Positions 47,573 to 57,122 of a DNA stretch of 64,000 bases are shown here, in pieces. Every line of letters starts with the position of its first letter. Positions within the stretch are counted from its first letter, which is position 1. The notes beneath the pieces are model-generated. The model saw only the letters and a program-made list of their open reading frames with translations, had not been told where the DNA came from and made no database searches. This stretch comes from Desulfurococcales archaeon (lineage in GTDB: Archaea; Thermoproteota; Thermoprotei_A; Sulfolobales; Ignisphaeraceae). Made by a program: the position numbers and the translations under genes. Where the stretch lies: NCBI GenBank assembly GCA_028275745.1, contig JAPWUB010000002.1, forward strand, positions 1 to 64,000, read 5' to 3'.

Positions 47573-48511
47573 CTACCTCTGATACAGTGCTGCATATGCA
47601 ATTATTGGGAGAACTAACGTAGCATCTGCATATACAACAACGCTGCGAGCATTCTCCTTTAGTTTACCCCACGTAATAGCTTCCTTAGGTCTAGCTCCAC
47701 TTAATGATCCATCCCATTCGACAGCTGTAGTTATGTAAACTACATAATCTAGTCCTTCATGAAACTGGGCCCACCAAATTGTGTGGTGCTTGCTAATGCC
47801 ACCCCCAATTATTAGTGCGCCCATGCACTTTGCATGAAAGACTATATCTGCTAACTCCTTCTCGTCTTTGAACACATCAATATTCAACTTATTGAACTGA
47901 CTAAATGTGAAGAGAGCTGTGCCAAAGGCTCCATCTAGAAATCCTGGTACATAAATTGGTATATTTTGTTCTGATGCAGCCTTGAGTATGGATCTCTCAT
48001 CAGATATCCTCTTCCCTATCTCATACAGAATTTCTCTAATGCCATACACACGCGATGGATCCTTAGACACTAACTCCTTAAGCGTGTTATGCACAACCTT
48101 CTCTATTAGAGGTCCATAACTTGATACAGGTATATATATGTTACCTAATCTATGAATGCCCTTCCTATGCAACTCAATGTCATCGGCATCGAAATGCCCT
48201 TTGAGGTACTCTCCACCAAAGCTTTTTGCGATATCATGATCTATCGCGCCACAGGTTGTTATAACAACATTGAATATTCTCTCCTTTAGTAGCTGAGCAA
48301 TAATCCCTCTAACACCTGTAGCAACAAGGTTGCCTGTAAATGATAGTACCCTCACATCGCATTTATCTCTAATCTCCTTCACTATCCTTACAGCCTCGTA
48401 GAGGTGAGATGCCATGAAGCCGTGTATATTCCCGTAGAGCTCTATTAACTCATCCACACTCATATTTTTCGAAAGCCAAGCATCTTTAACAGGTTGTGCT
48501 TCAAAGCTCAC
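47573..48511 (-). CDS. dys: Deoxyhypusine synthase
   Basis: VRVLSFTGNLVATGVRGIIAQL; GGGISKHHTIWWAQFHEGLDYVVYITTAVEWDGSLSGA. Confidence 0.97.
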   Translation of the reverse strand: MSFEAQPVKDAWLSKNMSVDELIELYGNIHGFMASHLYEAVRIVKEIRDKCDVRVLSFTGNLVATGVRGIIAQLLKERIFNVVITTCGAIDHDIAKSFGGEYLKGHFDADDIELHRKGIHRLGNIYIPVSSYGPLIEKVVHNTLKELVSKDPSRVYGIREILYEIGKRISDERSILKAASEQNIPIYVPGFLDGAFGTALFTFSQFNKLNIDVFKDEKELADIVFHAKCMGALIIGGGISKHHTIWWAQFHEGLDYVVYITTAVEWDGSLSGARPKEAITWGKLKENARSVVVYADATLVLPIIAYAALYQR

Positions 48512-49805
48512 TCAGAGCCACCTCAACCTTATCTATAGGTACTTCAGACTGTGTCCACTTCTTAAGATTTCTTAAAACAACACTTCCTTTATTCAGCTCC
48601 TTTAACCCTATTATCATAGCATAGTCAAAGCCCATTTTAGATGCGTACTCCAGCCACCTACCAATTTTACTAGGTGTGGTTATCTCAACCTCAACTACAA
48701 ACCCTCTTCCTCTAAGCTTACGTATAGCATCCCTAACGCTACTTGCATACTTTACGCTCTCATCAAGCAACAAAGCTAGTATAGATGGTCTGTGCACCAG
48801 CGTGTTAAGATCTACACCAATGTGTTGAAGTGCTAGCATCGTTCTTTCAACACCTATGGCAAAACCAGTGGAGCTGAGCTCTTCACCTCCGTAAACAACA
48901 CTAAGGTTATCGTATCTTCCTCCACCAGCTATACTAATCACCATTCCTGGCACCTGTACCTCAAAAATTATGCCTGTGTAGTAGGCTATACCCCTAGCAA
49001 ATATGGGATCCCACACAACCTGTGCTCCAAGCTTCTTTACAGAGTCAATATACTTCACCAATGCTTCGATGTCTTTTTCCATCTCTTGATATACTCCAGC
49101 ATCTCTTAAGATAGACTCAAGAATTGAAACATCGCTTCCGTGCTCCTTCAACTCAGCGAGCCTTCTTAGCACCTCAGAATACTTGAAGTAGCCGCGCGAC
49201 TCAAACAATGTTGCGGCTTCTTCCACAAATCCTTTATCGAGGAGGTGTAGTAGCTTCTCAGTTTCCTCAGTAGAAAGATTTGCTAAAGTCGCCATTTTCT
49301 TGAACGTGGCGATATTGTTTACCTTATATATGTGCCTGCTAAGATTAATCCTATCGTAGAACTCTTCAAGGATTTCAATAAGTTCTATGTCATAGTGTAT
49401 GGTGTCTCCTCCAAGTATTTCAACACCTGCCTGAGTAAACTCTCTGTACCTGCCAAACTGGGGCTCGTCATATCTGAACACGTTGGCTATGTAGAAGAGC
49501 CTTAAGGGCTTAGGCAATGCCTTAAGCTCTCTTAGATAAACCCTGATAACGCTTGGTGTAACCTCAGGTCTTAATGCAACTTCTCTCCCTCCTTTATCAA
49601 CAAAAACAAACATTGAGTTGCGTATCTCCTCACCAGATTTAAGGGCAAATAGTTTAAAGCTTTCAACTGTTGGTGTCCTAACCTCTCTATAGCCAAAGGA
49701 TCTCACAACGTCTTTGAATGCGTCGCAAATCCATGTCAACACATCGCTCTCCGGTGGTGTATAGTCCTTAAAGCCTCGTATAGGCTCTAACAAATCCTTG
49801 TTCAA
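48501..49805 (-). CDS. hisS: Histidyl-tRNA synthetase
   Basis: RPEVTPSVIRVYLRE; FRYDEPQFGRYREFTQAGVEILG; ARGIAYYTGIIFEVQ. Confidence 0.97.
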   Translation of the reverse strand: MNKDLLEPIRGFKDYTPPESDVLTWICDAFKDVVRSFGYREVRTPTVESFKLFALKSGEEIRNSMFVFVDKGGREVALRPEVTPSVIRVYLRELKALPKPLRLFYIANVFRYDEPQFGRYREFTQAGVEILGGDTIHYDIELIEILEEFYDRINLSRHIYKVNNIATFKKMATLANLSTEETEKLLHLLDKGFVEEAATLFESRGYFKYSEVLRRLAELKEHGSDVSILESILRDAGVYQEMEKDIEALVKYIDSVKKLGAQVVWDPIFARGIAYYTGIIFEVQVPGMVISIAGGGRYDNLSVVYGGEELSSTGFAIGVERTMLALQHIGVDLNTLVHRPSILALLLDESVKYASSVRDAIRKLRGRGFVVEVEITTPSKIGRWLEYASKMGFDYAMIIGLKELNKGSVVLRNLKKWTQSEVPIDKVEVALSEL

Positions 49806-50314
49806 GCTATGCCACCTCCTCTATTAATTTTTTGAAAACTCATCTTTGTAACTTCATAGTATGTGACATCGCCATGCATATCAATGACTGCTATAAGAAA
49901 TCTGTACCCCTGTTTCAACACGTTATCAACCATACTGTAAAGCTCTCTAGCCTCAATATCCTCATATTCATTAAGAGGCTTTATAATAGCTTTTTCATTA
50001 ACAAGTACTACTTCCTTCTTACTAGGGCTTAGCATAACCTTCTTCCCTTTCTTCAGAAGATCCATAACTACAAGTAGCACGGTGTTATCTATTTCCCGCT
50101 GAAGCTTCTCAATAAACTCTACAAGTCCCAGCTCTCTACCACTTTCATCTTCAACAATAACTGCGTTAGCTAGTACAAGTCTTAATGCCGTTAATGGGTC
50201 TATGTTGGCACCCTCCTTTACAACTCCCTGTAAATCCTTAGGCACGTTTACGACTGGTCCAACAACTATCCTACCATCGCTAAGTATCCTAAGCCTTGTC
50301 TTTACCTTACTCAT
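49802..50314 (-). CDS. Possible tRNA-splicing endonuclease-like (non-catalytic) subunit
   Basis: C-terminal YRFLIAVIDMHGDVTYYEVTKM resembles the EndA C-terminus. Confidence 0.45.
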   Translation of the reverse strand: MSKVKTRLRILSDGRIVVGPVVNVPKDLQGVVKEGANIDPLTALRLVLANAVIVEDESGRELGLVEFIEKLQREIDNTVLLVVMDLLKKGKKVMLSPSKKEVVLVNEKAIIKPLNEYEDIEARELYSMVDNVLKQGYRFLIAVIDMHGDVTYYEVTKMSFQKINRGGGIA

Positions 50315-50453
50315 ATCTGCTCTCCAAACTATCTAAATCTACCTATAGATCAGGATACCTTGAATACTACAACAGCAGAAAGACAATAAGCTTAAAAAAA
50401 CTCTCTGAAGCCTCTAAAAACCAAACCGAAATATTTAATGAGGTGTCTATGGC

Positions 50454-51512
50454 GTGGCTTCCTATCCCCTAGTTATTAAAGCTGTTGAGTGGGTTAATGG
50501 AAAGGTTAGATGGCTTGATACTTCGCTTCTTCCACACGAAGAGGTTTATAGAGAGAGCAGTAGCTATGAGGATGTTGCTAGAGCTATAGAGAATATGGAA
50601 ATTAGAGGCGCTCCTGCAATAGGTGTTGCCGCTGCTTTAGCTGTGGCTGCAACGGTGTATAATGCTCCTACTTCAGACCTTAATGAGTTGCGTACACTGG
50701 CACTCAGGGCTATAGAGCGATTGAGTAGAACTAGACCTACAGCATACAACTTGTTCTGGGCTTTAGACAGAATGAAGAGGGTTGTAATGGCAAGTCATAG
50801 CGATGGAGAGGGCTTGAGGAAAGCAATAGTTGAAGAGGCTTTGAGAATCTATCAAGAAGATATAGAGACAAACATTAAGATAGGTGAGATAGGTGAAAAG
50901 CTTATTGAGGATGGTGATACCATACTTACACACTGTAATGCTGGTGCGTTAGCCACAAGTGCATTTGGAACAGCTCTTGCTGTCATTAGGGTTGCTTGGT
51001 ATAAGGGAAAGAAGATAAGGGTTATAGCAACAGAGACTAGACCTGTGCTTCAAGGTGCTAGGTTAACCGTATGGGAGTTAAAGAAAGAGGGAATACCTGT
51101 AACATTGATAACAGATAACATGGTTGGATATGTAATGTACAAAGGGCTCGTGAATAAGGTCATTGTTGGTGCGGATAGAATCCTCATGGATGGTCACGTA
51201 ATAAATAAGATAGGAACTTACACTATAGCAATAGCGGCGAAGAGGCATAACATACCATTCTATGTTGCAGCACCAACCTCAACATTTGATCCTAAGTCTA
51301 AAATAAACGAAGTTGTAATTGAGGAAAGGAATCCTGACGAAGTTAGAAAAGTTTTGGGCAAGGTCCTAATAACTGTTGCAGATATTCCAGTACTTAACCC
51401 AGCATTTGATATAACACCGCCAGACCTTGTCTCAGCAATAATAACAGAGAAAGGGGTTGTTACCCCACCTTATACAGAGAACATTAGAAAGATTCTGGGA
51501 ACAGGCATCTAA
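50454..51512 (+). CDS. MtnA-like methylthioribose-1-phosphate isomerase family
   Basis: IEIRGAPAIGVAAAL-type MEIRGAPAIGVAAALAVAA; HCNAGALATSAFGTALAVI; ETRPVLQGARLT; VGADRILMDGHVINKIGTY. Confidence 0.95.
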   Translation: MASYPLVIKAVEWVNGKVRWLDTSLLPHEEVYRESSSYEDVARAIENMEIRGAPAIGVAAALAVAATVYNAPTSDLNELRTLALRAIERLSRTRPTAYNLFWALDRMKRVVMASHSDGEGLRKAIVEEALRIYQEDIETNIKIGEIGEKLIEDGDTILTHCNAGALATSAFGTALAVIRVAWYKGKKIRVIATETRPVLQGARLTVWELKKEGIPVTLITDNMVGYVMYKGLVNKVIVGADRILMDGHVINKIGTYTIAIAAKRHNIPFYVAAPTSTFDPKSKINEVVIEERNPDEVRKVLGKVLITVADIPVLNPAFDITPPDLVSAIITEKGVVTPPYTENIRKILGTGI

Positions 51513-51519
51513 CAATCTA

Positions 51520-52272
51520 TTACCTCTTTTTAATCGCTTCAATTATCTTTACGGCTGTATCAAGCCTTTCTTCAACAATAGTCCCTGTAACCACAATATC
51601 TGCACCAGCATTCACAATCTCAACAGCTTTTTCAGGTGTTCTTATACCCCCACCTACTATAAGGATTGTATCCTCTATTACCTTCTTAACTGTGCTCACA
51701 ACATTTTGAGGTACAGGTTGTGGTGCTCCAGAACCTGCCTCTAGGTAAACAAACTTCATTCCCAGATACTTAGCTGCTAAGGCATAGGCGGCTATTATGT
51801 TTGGCTTCTCAAATGGTAGAGGTTTGGCGTCGCCCATTATACTCACAGAGGTTGGCCAGTTGCCAACTATTATGTAACCTGTTGGCAAGACTTCTAGACC
51901 TATTCTCCTTATGATTGGCGCTGCAGAAACATGCGCCTTGATTATGTAGTAGGGGTTCTCAGAGTTTAGTAAAGATATGAAAAGAATTGCATCCGCATTT
52001 CTAGCCAAGCCCGCAAGACTGCCTGGAAAGAGTATCGATGGCCTGTTAAACTCTTCAACAACTGAGACCGCTTTCTCAACATCATCGATAAATACTTGTA
52101 GACTGCCCCCAATCAATATAGCATCTGTACCTGCATCAACAACAGCTTTCAACACTTTTTCTAACTGATCTATTCCTTGAACTTTTTCGGGGTCTATAAG
52201 CGTAAAGTGTAGCTTTGAGCCCGACTCAATTTCTTTCAATATGTATCTATAGACATTGCCTCTGAACTTCAC
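51520..52272 (-). CDS. Geranylgeranylglyceryl phosphate synthase
   Basis: LHFTLIDPEK; DAILIGGS; FVYLEAGSGAPQPVP; LIVGGGIRTPEKA. Confidence 0.96.
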   Translation of the reverse strand: MKFRGNVYRYILKEIESGSKLHFTLIDPEKVQGIDQLEKVLKAVVDAGTDAILIGGSLQVFIDDVEKAVSVVEEFNRPSILFPGSLAGLARNADAILFISLLNSENPYYIIKAHVSAAPIIRRIGLEVLPTGYIIVGNWPTSVSIMGDAKPLPFEKPNIIAAYALAAKYLGMKFVYLEAGSGAPQPVPQNVVSTVKKVIEDTILIVGGGIRTPEKAVEIVNAGADIVVTGTIVEERLDTAVKIIEAIKKR

Positions 52273-52301
52273 CTACCACACCTTACTCTACAACACCAGG
52301 C

Positions 52302-52616
52302 TCAAGTTGTCTGCTTTGATAGTGCCTTCCTTAAAAGTTTTGAAAAACCTTGAAAAAGCACTTCAAGCACGATCTCCTTCACCTCCTCATGACCTAGCTC
52401 TAGCTTAACATATTTTTGCTCATTTAACGCTATGTAAAAACCCACAACATGGTAGCAGGGATACGCTCTCTTACCCCAAACAAAATGTATTAAGAAATCG
52501 CTACAGGTGCACATTCTGCATGGAGAAACCAGGTAATCTCTTTCAATACCCCGAAACACATACAGCTCAAACCCCGTATCAATATCCTTAACCACTACAA
52601 ACCTTTTATTCCTCAA
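52302..52616 (-). CDS. SWIM-type zinc finger protein
   Basis: CTCSDFLIHFVWGKRAYPCYHVVGFYIAL (CxC...CxH). Confidence 0.8.
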   Translation of the reverse strand: MRNKRFVVVKDIDTGFELYVFRGIERDYLVSPCRMCTCSDFLIHFVWGKRAYPCYHVVGFYIALNEQKYVKLELGHEEVKEIVLEVLFQGFSKLLRKALSKQTT

Positions 52617-52816
52617 AGCCTCAACAAGCTTTGGATAATCCTTAAACCTACTTACAATCTCCTCTGAACATAGATCGATAGAGCTTCACCTGCACATCAT
52701 AAGGCGTAGCTAGATGAGTCTCTTAGCTAAGTTTAAAGAATGAAAGGTTATATTTTTGAGGTAGAAATTCTAGAATCTGCGGCAAAAATCAAAATGATCA
52801 TAGGTGATGCTAATCT

Positions 52817-52990
52817 ATGTCATCTAGAAGAAGATCAAGAGTAGGAGTCTCATCTTATGTAGGGCTTATAAGGTTCTATGAGGAAGTAGAGGAGACTATT
52901 AAAATAAATCCATATTTATTGTTATTCCTAGCTATAGTAACACCGATACTGACGATAATTCTCATGAAAATATTCCGTCCACCTATCTAA
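52817..52990 (+). CDS. Sec61-beta/SecG preprotein translocase subunit
   Basis: Manual translation MSSRRRSRVGVSSYVGLIRFYEEVEETIKINPYLLLFLAIVTPILTIILMKIFRPPI; below the ORF-track cutoff. Confidence 0.9.
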   Translation: MSSRRRSRVGVSSYVGLIRFYEEVEETIKINPYLLLFLAIVTPILTIILMKIFRPPI

Positions 52991-53031
52991 ACCAAGCTAA
53001 ACATATAAAACAACTTAACAAAGAGACTTAT

Positions 53032-53356
53032 GGGCTCCGGCCCGCAGGCTATTATGGGTTTAAACCCGAGGAAACACCATCCCCCGCGTAGCACCAGAGC
53101 CCCGCAAGGGGCTAGGGTAACACCCTAGGCTCTGGCACAGAAACGACACGGCTGCAAGCCGATGAGGATGAAGTGGCAAGGCTCCCTAGGCAACTAGGGG
53201 GCAGCAAATCCGCAGACAAGGCTTGCAGATGCGGTGAAACGGCCAACCTCTGGGGGGTAAGGCTGCCTCCCGATGAAGGCTACGTGATTGGGAGGTGAAG
53301 CCGCTTAGCCAAATATAGCCTAAGTACAGAAGATGGGTTATTGCGGGCCGGGGCCC
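53032..53356 (+). ncRNA. rnpB: RNase P RNA (archaeal type A-like)
   Basis: P1 GGGCTCCGGCCCGC / GCGGGCCGGGGCCC; conserved GAGGAAACACC and TACAGAAGATGGGTTAT segments. Confidence 0.92.
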
Positions 53357-53742
53357 CGCACCTTACTTGCTAGATAGCAACAAGCTCAATACCTGTATCC
53401 TTATACCTGTGTGCTCTTTTCCACAGGAACTAAGGGGGTCAGTAATACCACGTAGGGTTTTGATCTATGATTGCTTAGAGCCGTTTAATTGTAGAGACAG
53501 ACCCCATTTCTACATGTGTGACTATATCTCGCATTAGCTAATGCTACAAGATGTTGTCATAATGTTTTGTACAATGTTTATAATCAATTCTATAATTTTG
53601 TTTGTATAAAGAATAAAATAAAATTGTTATTTTCTTCACAAGTGCTACGTACTAACAATCATAGCTAAAGTGAAAGACACTTACACACACATAGTGCATA
53701 TGAACTGGTGGGGTCCGTCTGATTGTGGGAAATAAGTGGGCT

Positions 53743-55143
53743 CTACAGGAACTCAAGGGGTTCAATAATTTGAGTTGCGCTGGCTACAGGTATTGGCGTG
53801 AACATCCATAAATAGTGCTCTCTCCCATATCTTTCGACAGGCTTAACTAAGTGTTTCTGTGCATGTGGGGGAGGTAGATAGAGGGCGTGACTAAGGGTGT
53901 GAATCTCAGTTATGCAATCAAGTACGGGATTAAGTATAGTTATATTGCAGTGCTCGCACTCATAACCCTTACCAATACCTTTTCTCTTCATTCTCCTACC
54001 ACAGTGTGGACATGGCGGTGCTTTACAATGTACCTTTCTGCTAATGCTCAGTAAAGCAATTTTCTCACCATGAAGCACTTGTACGCCGTTCCACAATTTA
54101 ACGTGTCCCTGCACCTCAATAAGATCACCAATATCAAGATTGGATGCTACCTCAGTTAATTTGCTGGGCTTAAAAAATGCTACTAAGATCTCACCGGTAG
54201 AGTCAAATACCTTTACCAATACAGCACCACCTTGAAGTATCTTAGGTGTTGAAACCACAACACCTCTTATCTTTCCAGTTCTGAAGGGTCTCAAAGAATC
54301 TATGGTTCTAGCGACTGCATGGCTATCTGTTCCTTGATTGGTTCTAAAGATGGTCCACGCAGCTATAGGTTCACAAACCCTTATTACATGTAGCCCAATC
54401 TTCAGTGTCTCAGGATCTTCGCCTCTTATTCCATAGAGAATAGGGTCTGGGCCGTGAGGCGCTATTAAAACTCTATCCTCATTATAGTCATAATTATTGA
54501 AGGTACTTCCCCTAGTTAATTCATCGAAAAGCTTCACACTATTCTCATCAATACACCTATCCCTAGAATACATCTTTCTAGACCTATACGTTAGTAGTTC
54601 GTATGTGTAGTCAGACTCTTCATCAAGTATCCAAGTAATAGCTGCTAAGGCCCCTACAAGACCCCGCTTGTTGAATCTTTTAGAAAAAACAATACCTCTC
54701 CTACTAAGCTTTAAATATAGATCCTGATCAATAAAAGCAATGTCTGATACAGCTTTCCGATAAATCCACACAAGACCATTTAATGCAGTGTGACGTGCTA
54801 CAACAAGTCCCGGTTCAATACCTGTGCTTTCCGGTTCAATACTCATCTTCTTCATGTAGTCATCAATGAGCTCCTCAAGCATCTCCACAACGCTTTCAAG
54901 GTTCTCTGTAATTTCACAAGGAAGTAGAATTCTCAGTGCTACAGCTCCATTTCCACGCGTCTTCCATGGTATGGAAGGGTTAAGCCTTACAAGGTTCGGG
55001 TAATCGAATAGCATAGTACTCTTTATTTTGCTGGCCAAAGAGTTGAGAAGATATGTTGCAAGATGTGTTGTACAACCACCTGTATGTGAATCGAAATCGT
55101 CTAGACCTACATCGATAGCACAAAAATCGGTGTTGTTTTCCAT
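53743..55143 (-). CDS. tiaS: tRNA(Ile2) 2-agmatinylcytidine synthetase TiaS
   Basis: IDVGLDDFDSHTGGCTTHLA; PWKTRGNGAVALR; OB-fold and C-terminal C-x2-C...C-x2-C zinc ribbon. Confidence 0.95.
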   Translation of the reverse strand: MENNTDFCAIDVGLDDFDSHTGGCTTHLATYLLNSLASKIKSTMLFDYPNLVRLNPSIPWKTRGNGAVALRILLPCEITENLESVVEMLEELIDDYMKKMSIEPESTGIEPGLVVARHTALNGLVWIYRKAVSDIAFIDQDLYLKLSRRGIVFSKRFNKRGLVGALAAITWILDEESDYTYELLTYRSRKMYSRDRCIDENSVKLFDELTRGSTFNNYDYNEDRVLIAPHGPDPILYGIRGEDPETLKIGLHVIRVCEPIAAWTIFRTNQGTDSHAVARTIDSLRPFRTGKIRGVVVSTPKILQGGAVLVKVFDSTGEILVAFFKPSKLTEVASNLDIGDLIEVQGHVKLWNGVQVLHGEKIALLSISRKVHCKAPPCPHCGRRMKRKGIGKGYECEHCNITILNPVLDCITEIHTLSHALYLPPPHAQKHLVKPVERYGREHYLWMFTPIPVASATQIIEPLEFL

Positions 55144-55169
55144 GGTTGTACAGATCTATGCATAGTACA

Positions 55170-55415
55170 TTACTTTTTGGTGAGCGATTCTACAACTATT
55201 AGAGTTATTGTGGACCTAACCTTTGGGATTTTCCTAAGAGTTTCTGAAATTGCCTTTCTTAACTTCTCAACAGAATCGGCTTCAACTTCCGCTACTATAT
55301 CATAGATTCCATAGACCATGTAGGCGTCTTTCACATTCTCAATGTTCTTCACTTCATTTAATACCTCCTCTTCTGCACCAACTTCTGTATTGATTAACAC
55401 TATTGCTTTGGGCAT
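55170..55415 (-). CDS. Lrp/AsnC-type effector (RAM) domain protein, no HTH
   Basis: VLINTEVGAEEEVLNEVKNIENVKDAYMVYGIYDIVAEVEADSVEKLRKAI. Confidence 0.88.
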   Translation of the reverse strand: MPKAIVLINTEVGAEEEVLNEVKNIENVKDAYMVYGIYDIVAEVEADSVEKLRKAISETLRKIPKVRSTITLIVVESLTKK

Positions 55416-55509
55416 CTAGGCTCACACAATTATTAGTGCTAATGTTAGAGGCATAAAAGCCTCTATGTCAGATCCGCATCATCTGCTTAAGTAAAATGTT
55501 AATTAGTGT

Positions 55510-56085
55510 CTAAGATTTATCATCGTTTTCAAGCAATTTGTGTAGCTCTGTCAAGATCTTTATATCCTCTCTGAGTTCAGGGAAGAATAATTCACGTTGA
55601 ATTCTCTCGACATCTTCATCTGTTTTAGCCTCTGAATAAAGCTTTAATGGGATGCTATTCAACTGAATAAATGTGGACCCCCATTTAAATAGAGAGGCAA
55701 TCTTGTTTGCCTCCTCATCAAAGCCCATGATTATCAGCGCTGCTATCACAGCCTCAGCAGTACTTAACCTAAACGGTTTTCCATAGTTCACGTTATTAGC
55801 TGCTAGTAGAATCGGTAAAACTCTTTGTTGTCCCCTACGTAGCCTCTTCAAGGTTTTTACACCTCTTTTCCACGATACATCAATGGCTACAAGACCACAC
55901 TGTTCAGCATAGTACCGATCAGCGCGCTTTAGGTATGAAGCGGCAAAGGGGTTGAGAACCACCGAGCATGTTGGGATCTCCTTAAAGCTGTATACCCTCT
56001 CTGCAACACCATGCCTAAGCATCTTCTCAGCTGTGCAAGCATCTGGTGAATCCTCATAAGCTGTGTAGACTAGGATTTTAACCAC
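55510..56085 (-). CDS. tsr3: Tsr3 rRNA aminocarboxypropyltransferase family (DUF367)
   Basis: VVLNPFAASYLKRADRYYAEQCGLVAIDVSWKRG; RVLPILLAANNVNYGKPFRLSTAEAVIAALIIMG. Confidence 0.95.
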   Translation of the reverse strand: MVKILVYTAYEDSPDACTAEKMLRHGVAERVYSFKEIPTCSVVLNPFAASYLKRADRYYAEQCGLVAIDVSWKRGVKTLKRLRRGQQRVLPILLAANNVNYGKPFRLSTAEAVIAALIIMGFDEEANKIASLFKWGSTFIQLNSIPLKLYSEAKTDEDVERIQRELFFPELREDIKILTELHKLLENDDKS

Positions 56086-56211
56086 TCTTTCTGCACCTTG
56101 TTACTTTGGGAGATGCTAAGCAGAGTAATATACCCAAATAGGTATAGGTAATTTAGATAAACACTTAATATGCTGAGTCAACGAGAGTAAAACAGAGATA
56201 AGACTATAATA

Positions 56212-56285
56212 GGGCCCGTAGTCTAGTCTGGTAGGACGCCGCCCTCACAAGGCGGAGGTCCGGGGTTCAAATCCCCGCGGGCCCA
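56212..56285 (+). tRNA. tRNA-Val(CAC)
   Basis: GGGCCCG...CTCACAA loop...CGGGCCC-A; CCA not encoded. Confidence 0.95.
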
Positions 56286-56429
56286 CCTTCAATAATTATT
56301 GTTGACATTTTGAATAGACTGAGTACTTTATTATTTGTAGTTTGTAAATGTCTTATTCTGGAAAGTGTAAGGGTTTTAGGTAAATAATGTGTAACGCTAA
56401 GTATGCGTTTAAGGTATAGGTGATGGTAG

Positions 56430-57122
56430 TTGATCGATGTTTGTGAAAGGTTGTGGAGGTATATAGCAAACTTTAATGAAAGTCTGAAAAGCTTGAAGAT
56501 TCTAGATTCTTCTGCACGTCACATAGTTGATCTGGCAATGGCTTACTTTAGTGACTCGCGTTACTATTATGAGAAGGGAGACTGTGTAACAGGCATTGCA
56601 ACAATTTCTTATGCTGAGGGTTTACTGGACGCTCTTCGCAGTCTTGGATTGATAGAGTGGAGCTGGGTTAAAGCAAAGGAGGTGAGAGTCTTCGCTGCAG
56701 GCTCATTCGATGTTCTTCATCCAGGTCACATAGAGTTTCTTAAATGGGCTTCAATGCAAGGTAGCAAGCTATTCGTTGTTGTTTCAAAGGATTCTAACTA
56801 CACTAGGATTAAGGGTGTGGAACCTATTTTTAAAGATTTTGAGAGAGCAATTATTGTAGGGGCGTTGCGGTACGTATATAAAGCTTTTGTTGGGTATGAC
56901 GATTTTTTGAAATCTGTTGAGGAGGTGAAGCCAGACATCATTGCCTTAGGACCTGATCAGATTGATGTTAATGAGCTTGCAAGGGATTTGAGGAATAGAG
57001 GTATCGAGGCGCATGTCGTAAAAATGCCTGAGAGGGTGCTAGGGTACTCATCGTCTAGTGTAAAGGAGAAGGTTTGTAGTGTATGGTGTAGGAGCGGAGC
57101 TCAAAATAGAAGTAGTATTTAG
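56430..57122 (+). CDS. DUF357-cytidylyltransferase fusion protein
   Basis: N-terminal helical DUF357-like domain then VFAAGSFDVLHPGHIEFLKWA. Confidence 0.88.
   Translation: MIDVCERLWRYIANFNESLKSLKILDSSARHIVDLAMAYFSDSRYYYEKGDCVTGIATISYAEGLLDALRSLGLIEWSWVKAKEVRVFAAGSFDVLHPGHIEFLKWASMQGSKLFVVVSKDSNYTRIKGVEPIFKDFERAIIVGALRYVYKAFVGYDDFLKSVEEVKPDIIALGPDQIDVNELARDLRNRGIEAHVVKMPERVLGYSSSSVKEKVCSVWCRSGAQNRSSI

Noticed and set aside
55466-55490. C/D-box sRNA on the minus strand (AGATGATGCGGATCTGA)
   Set aside because: Only 4 nt between the box-like elements; no room for a guide.
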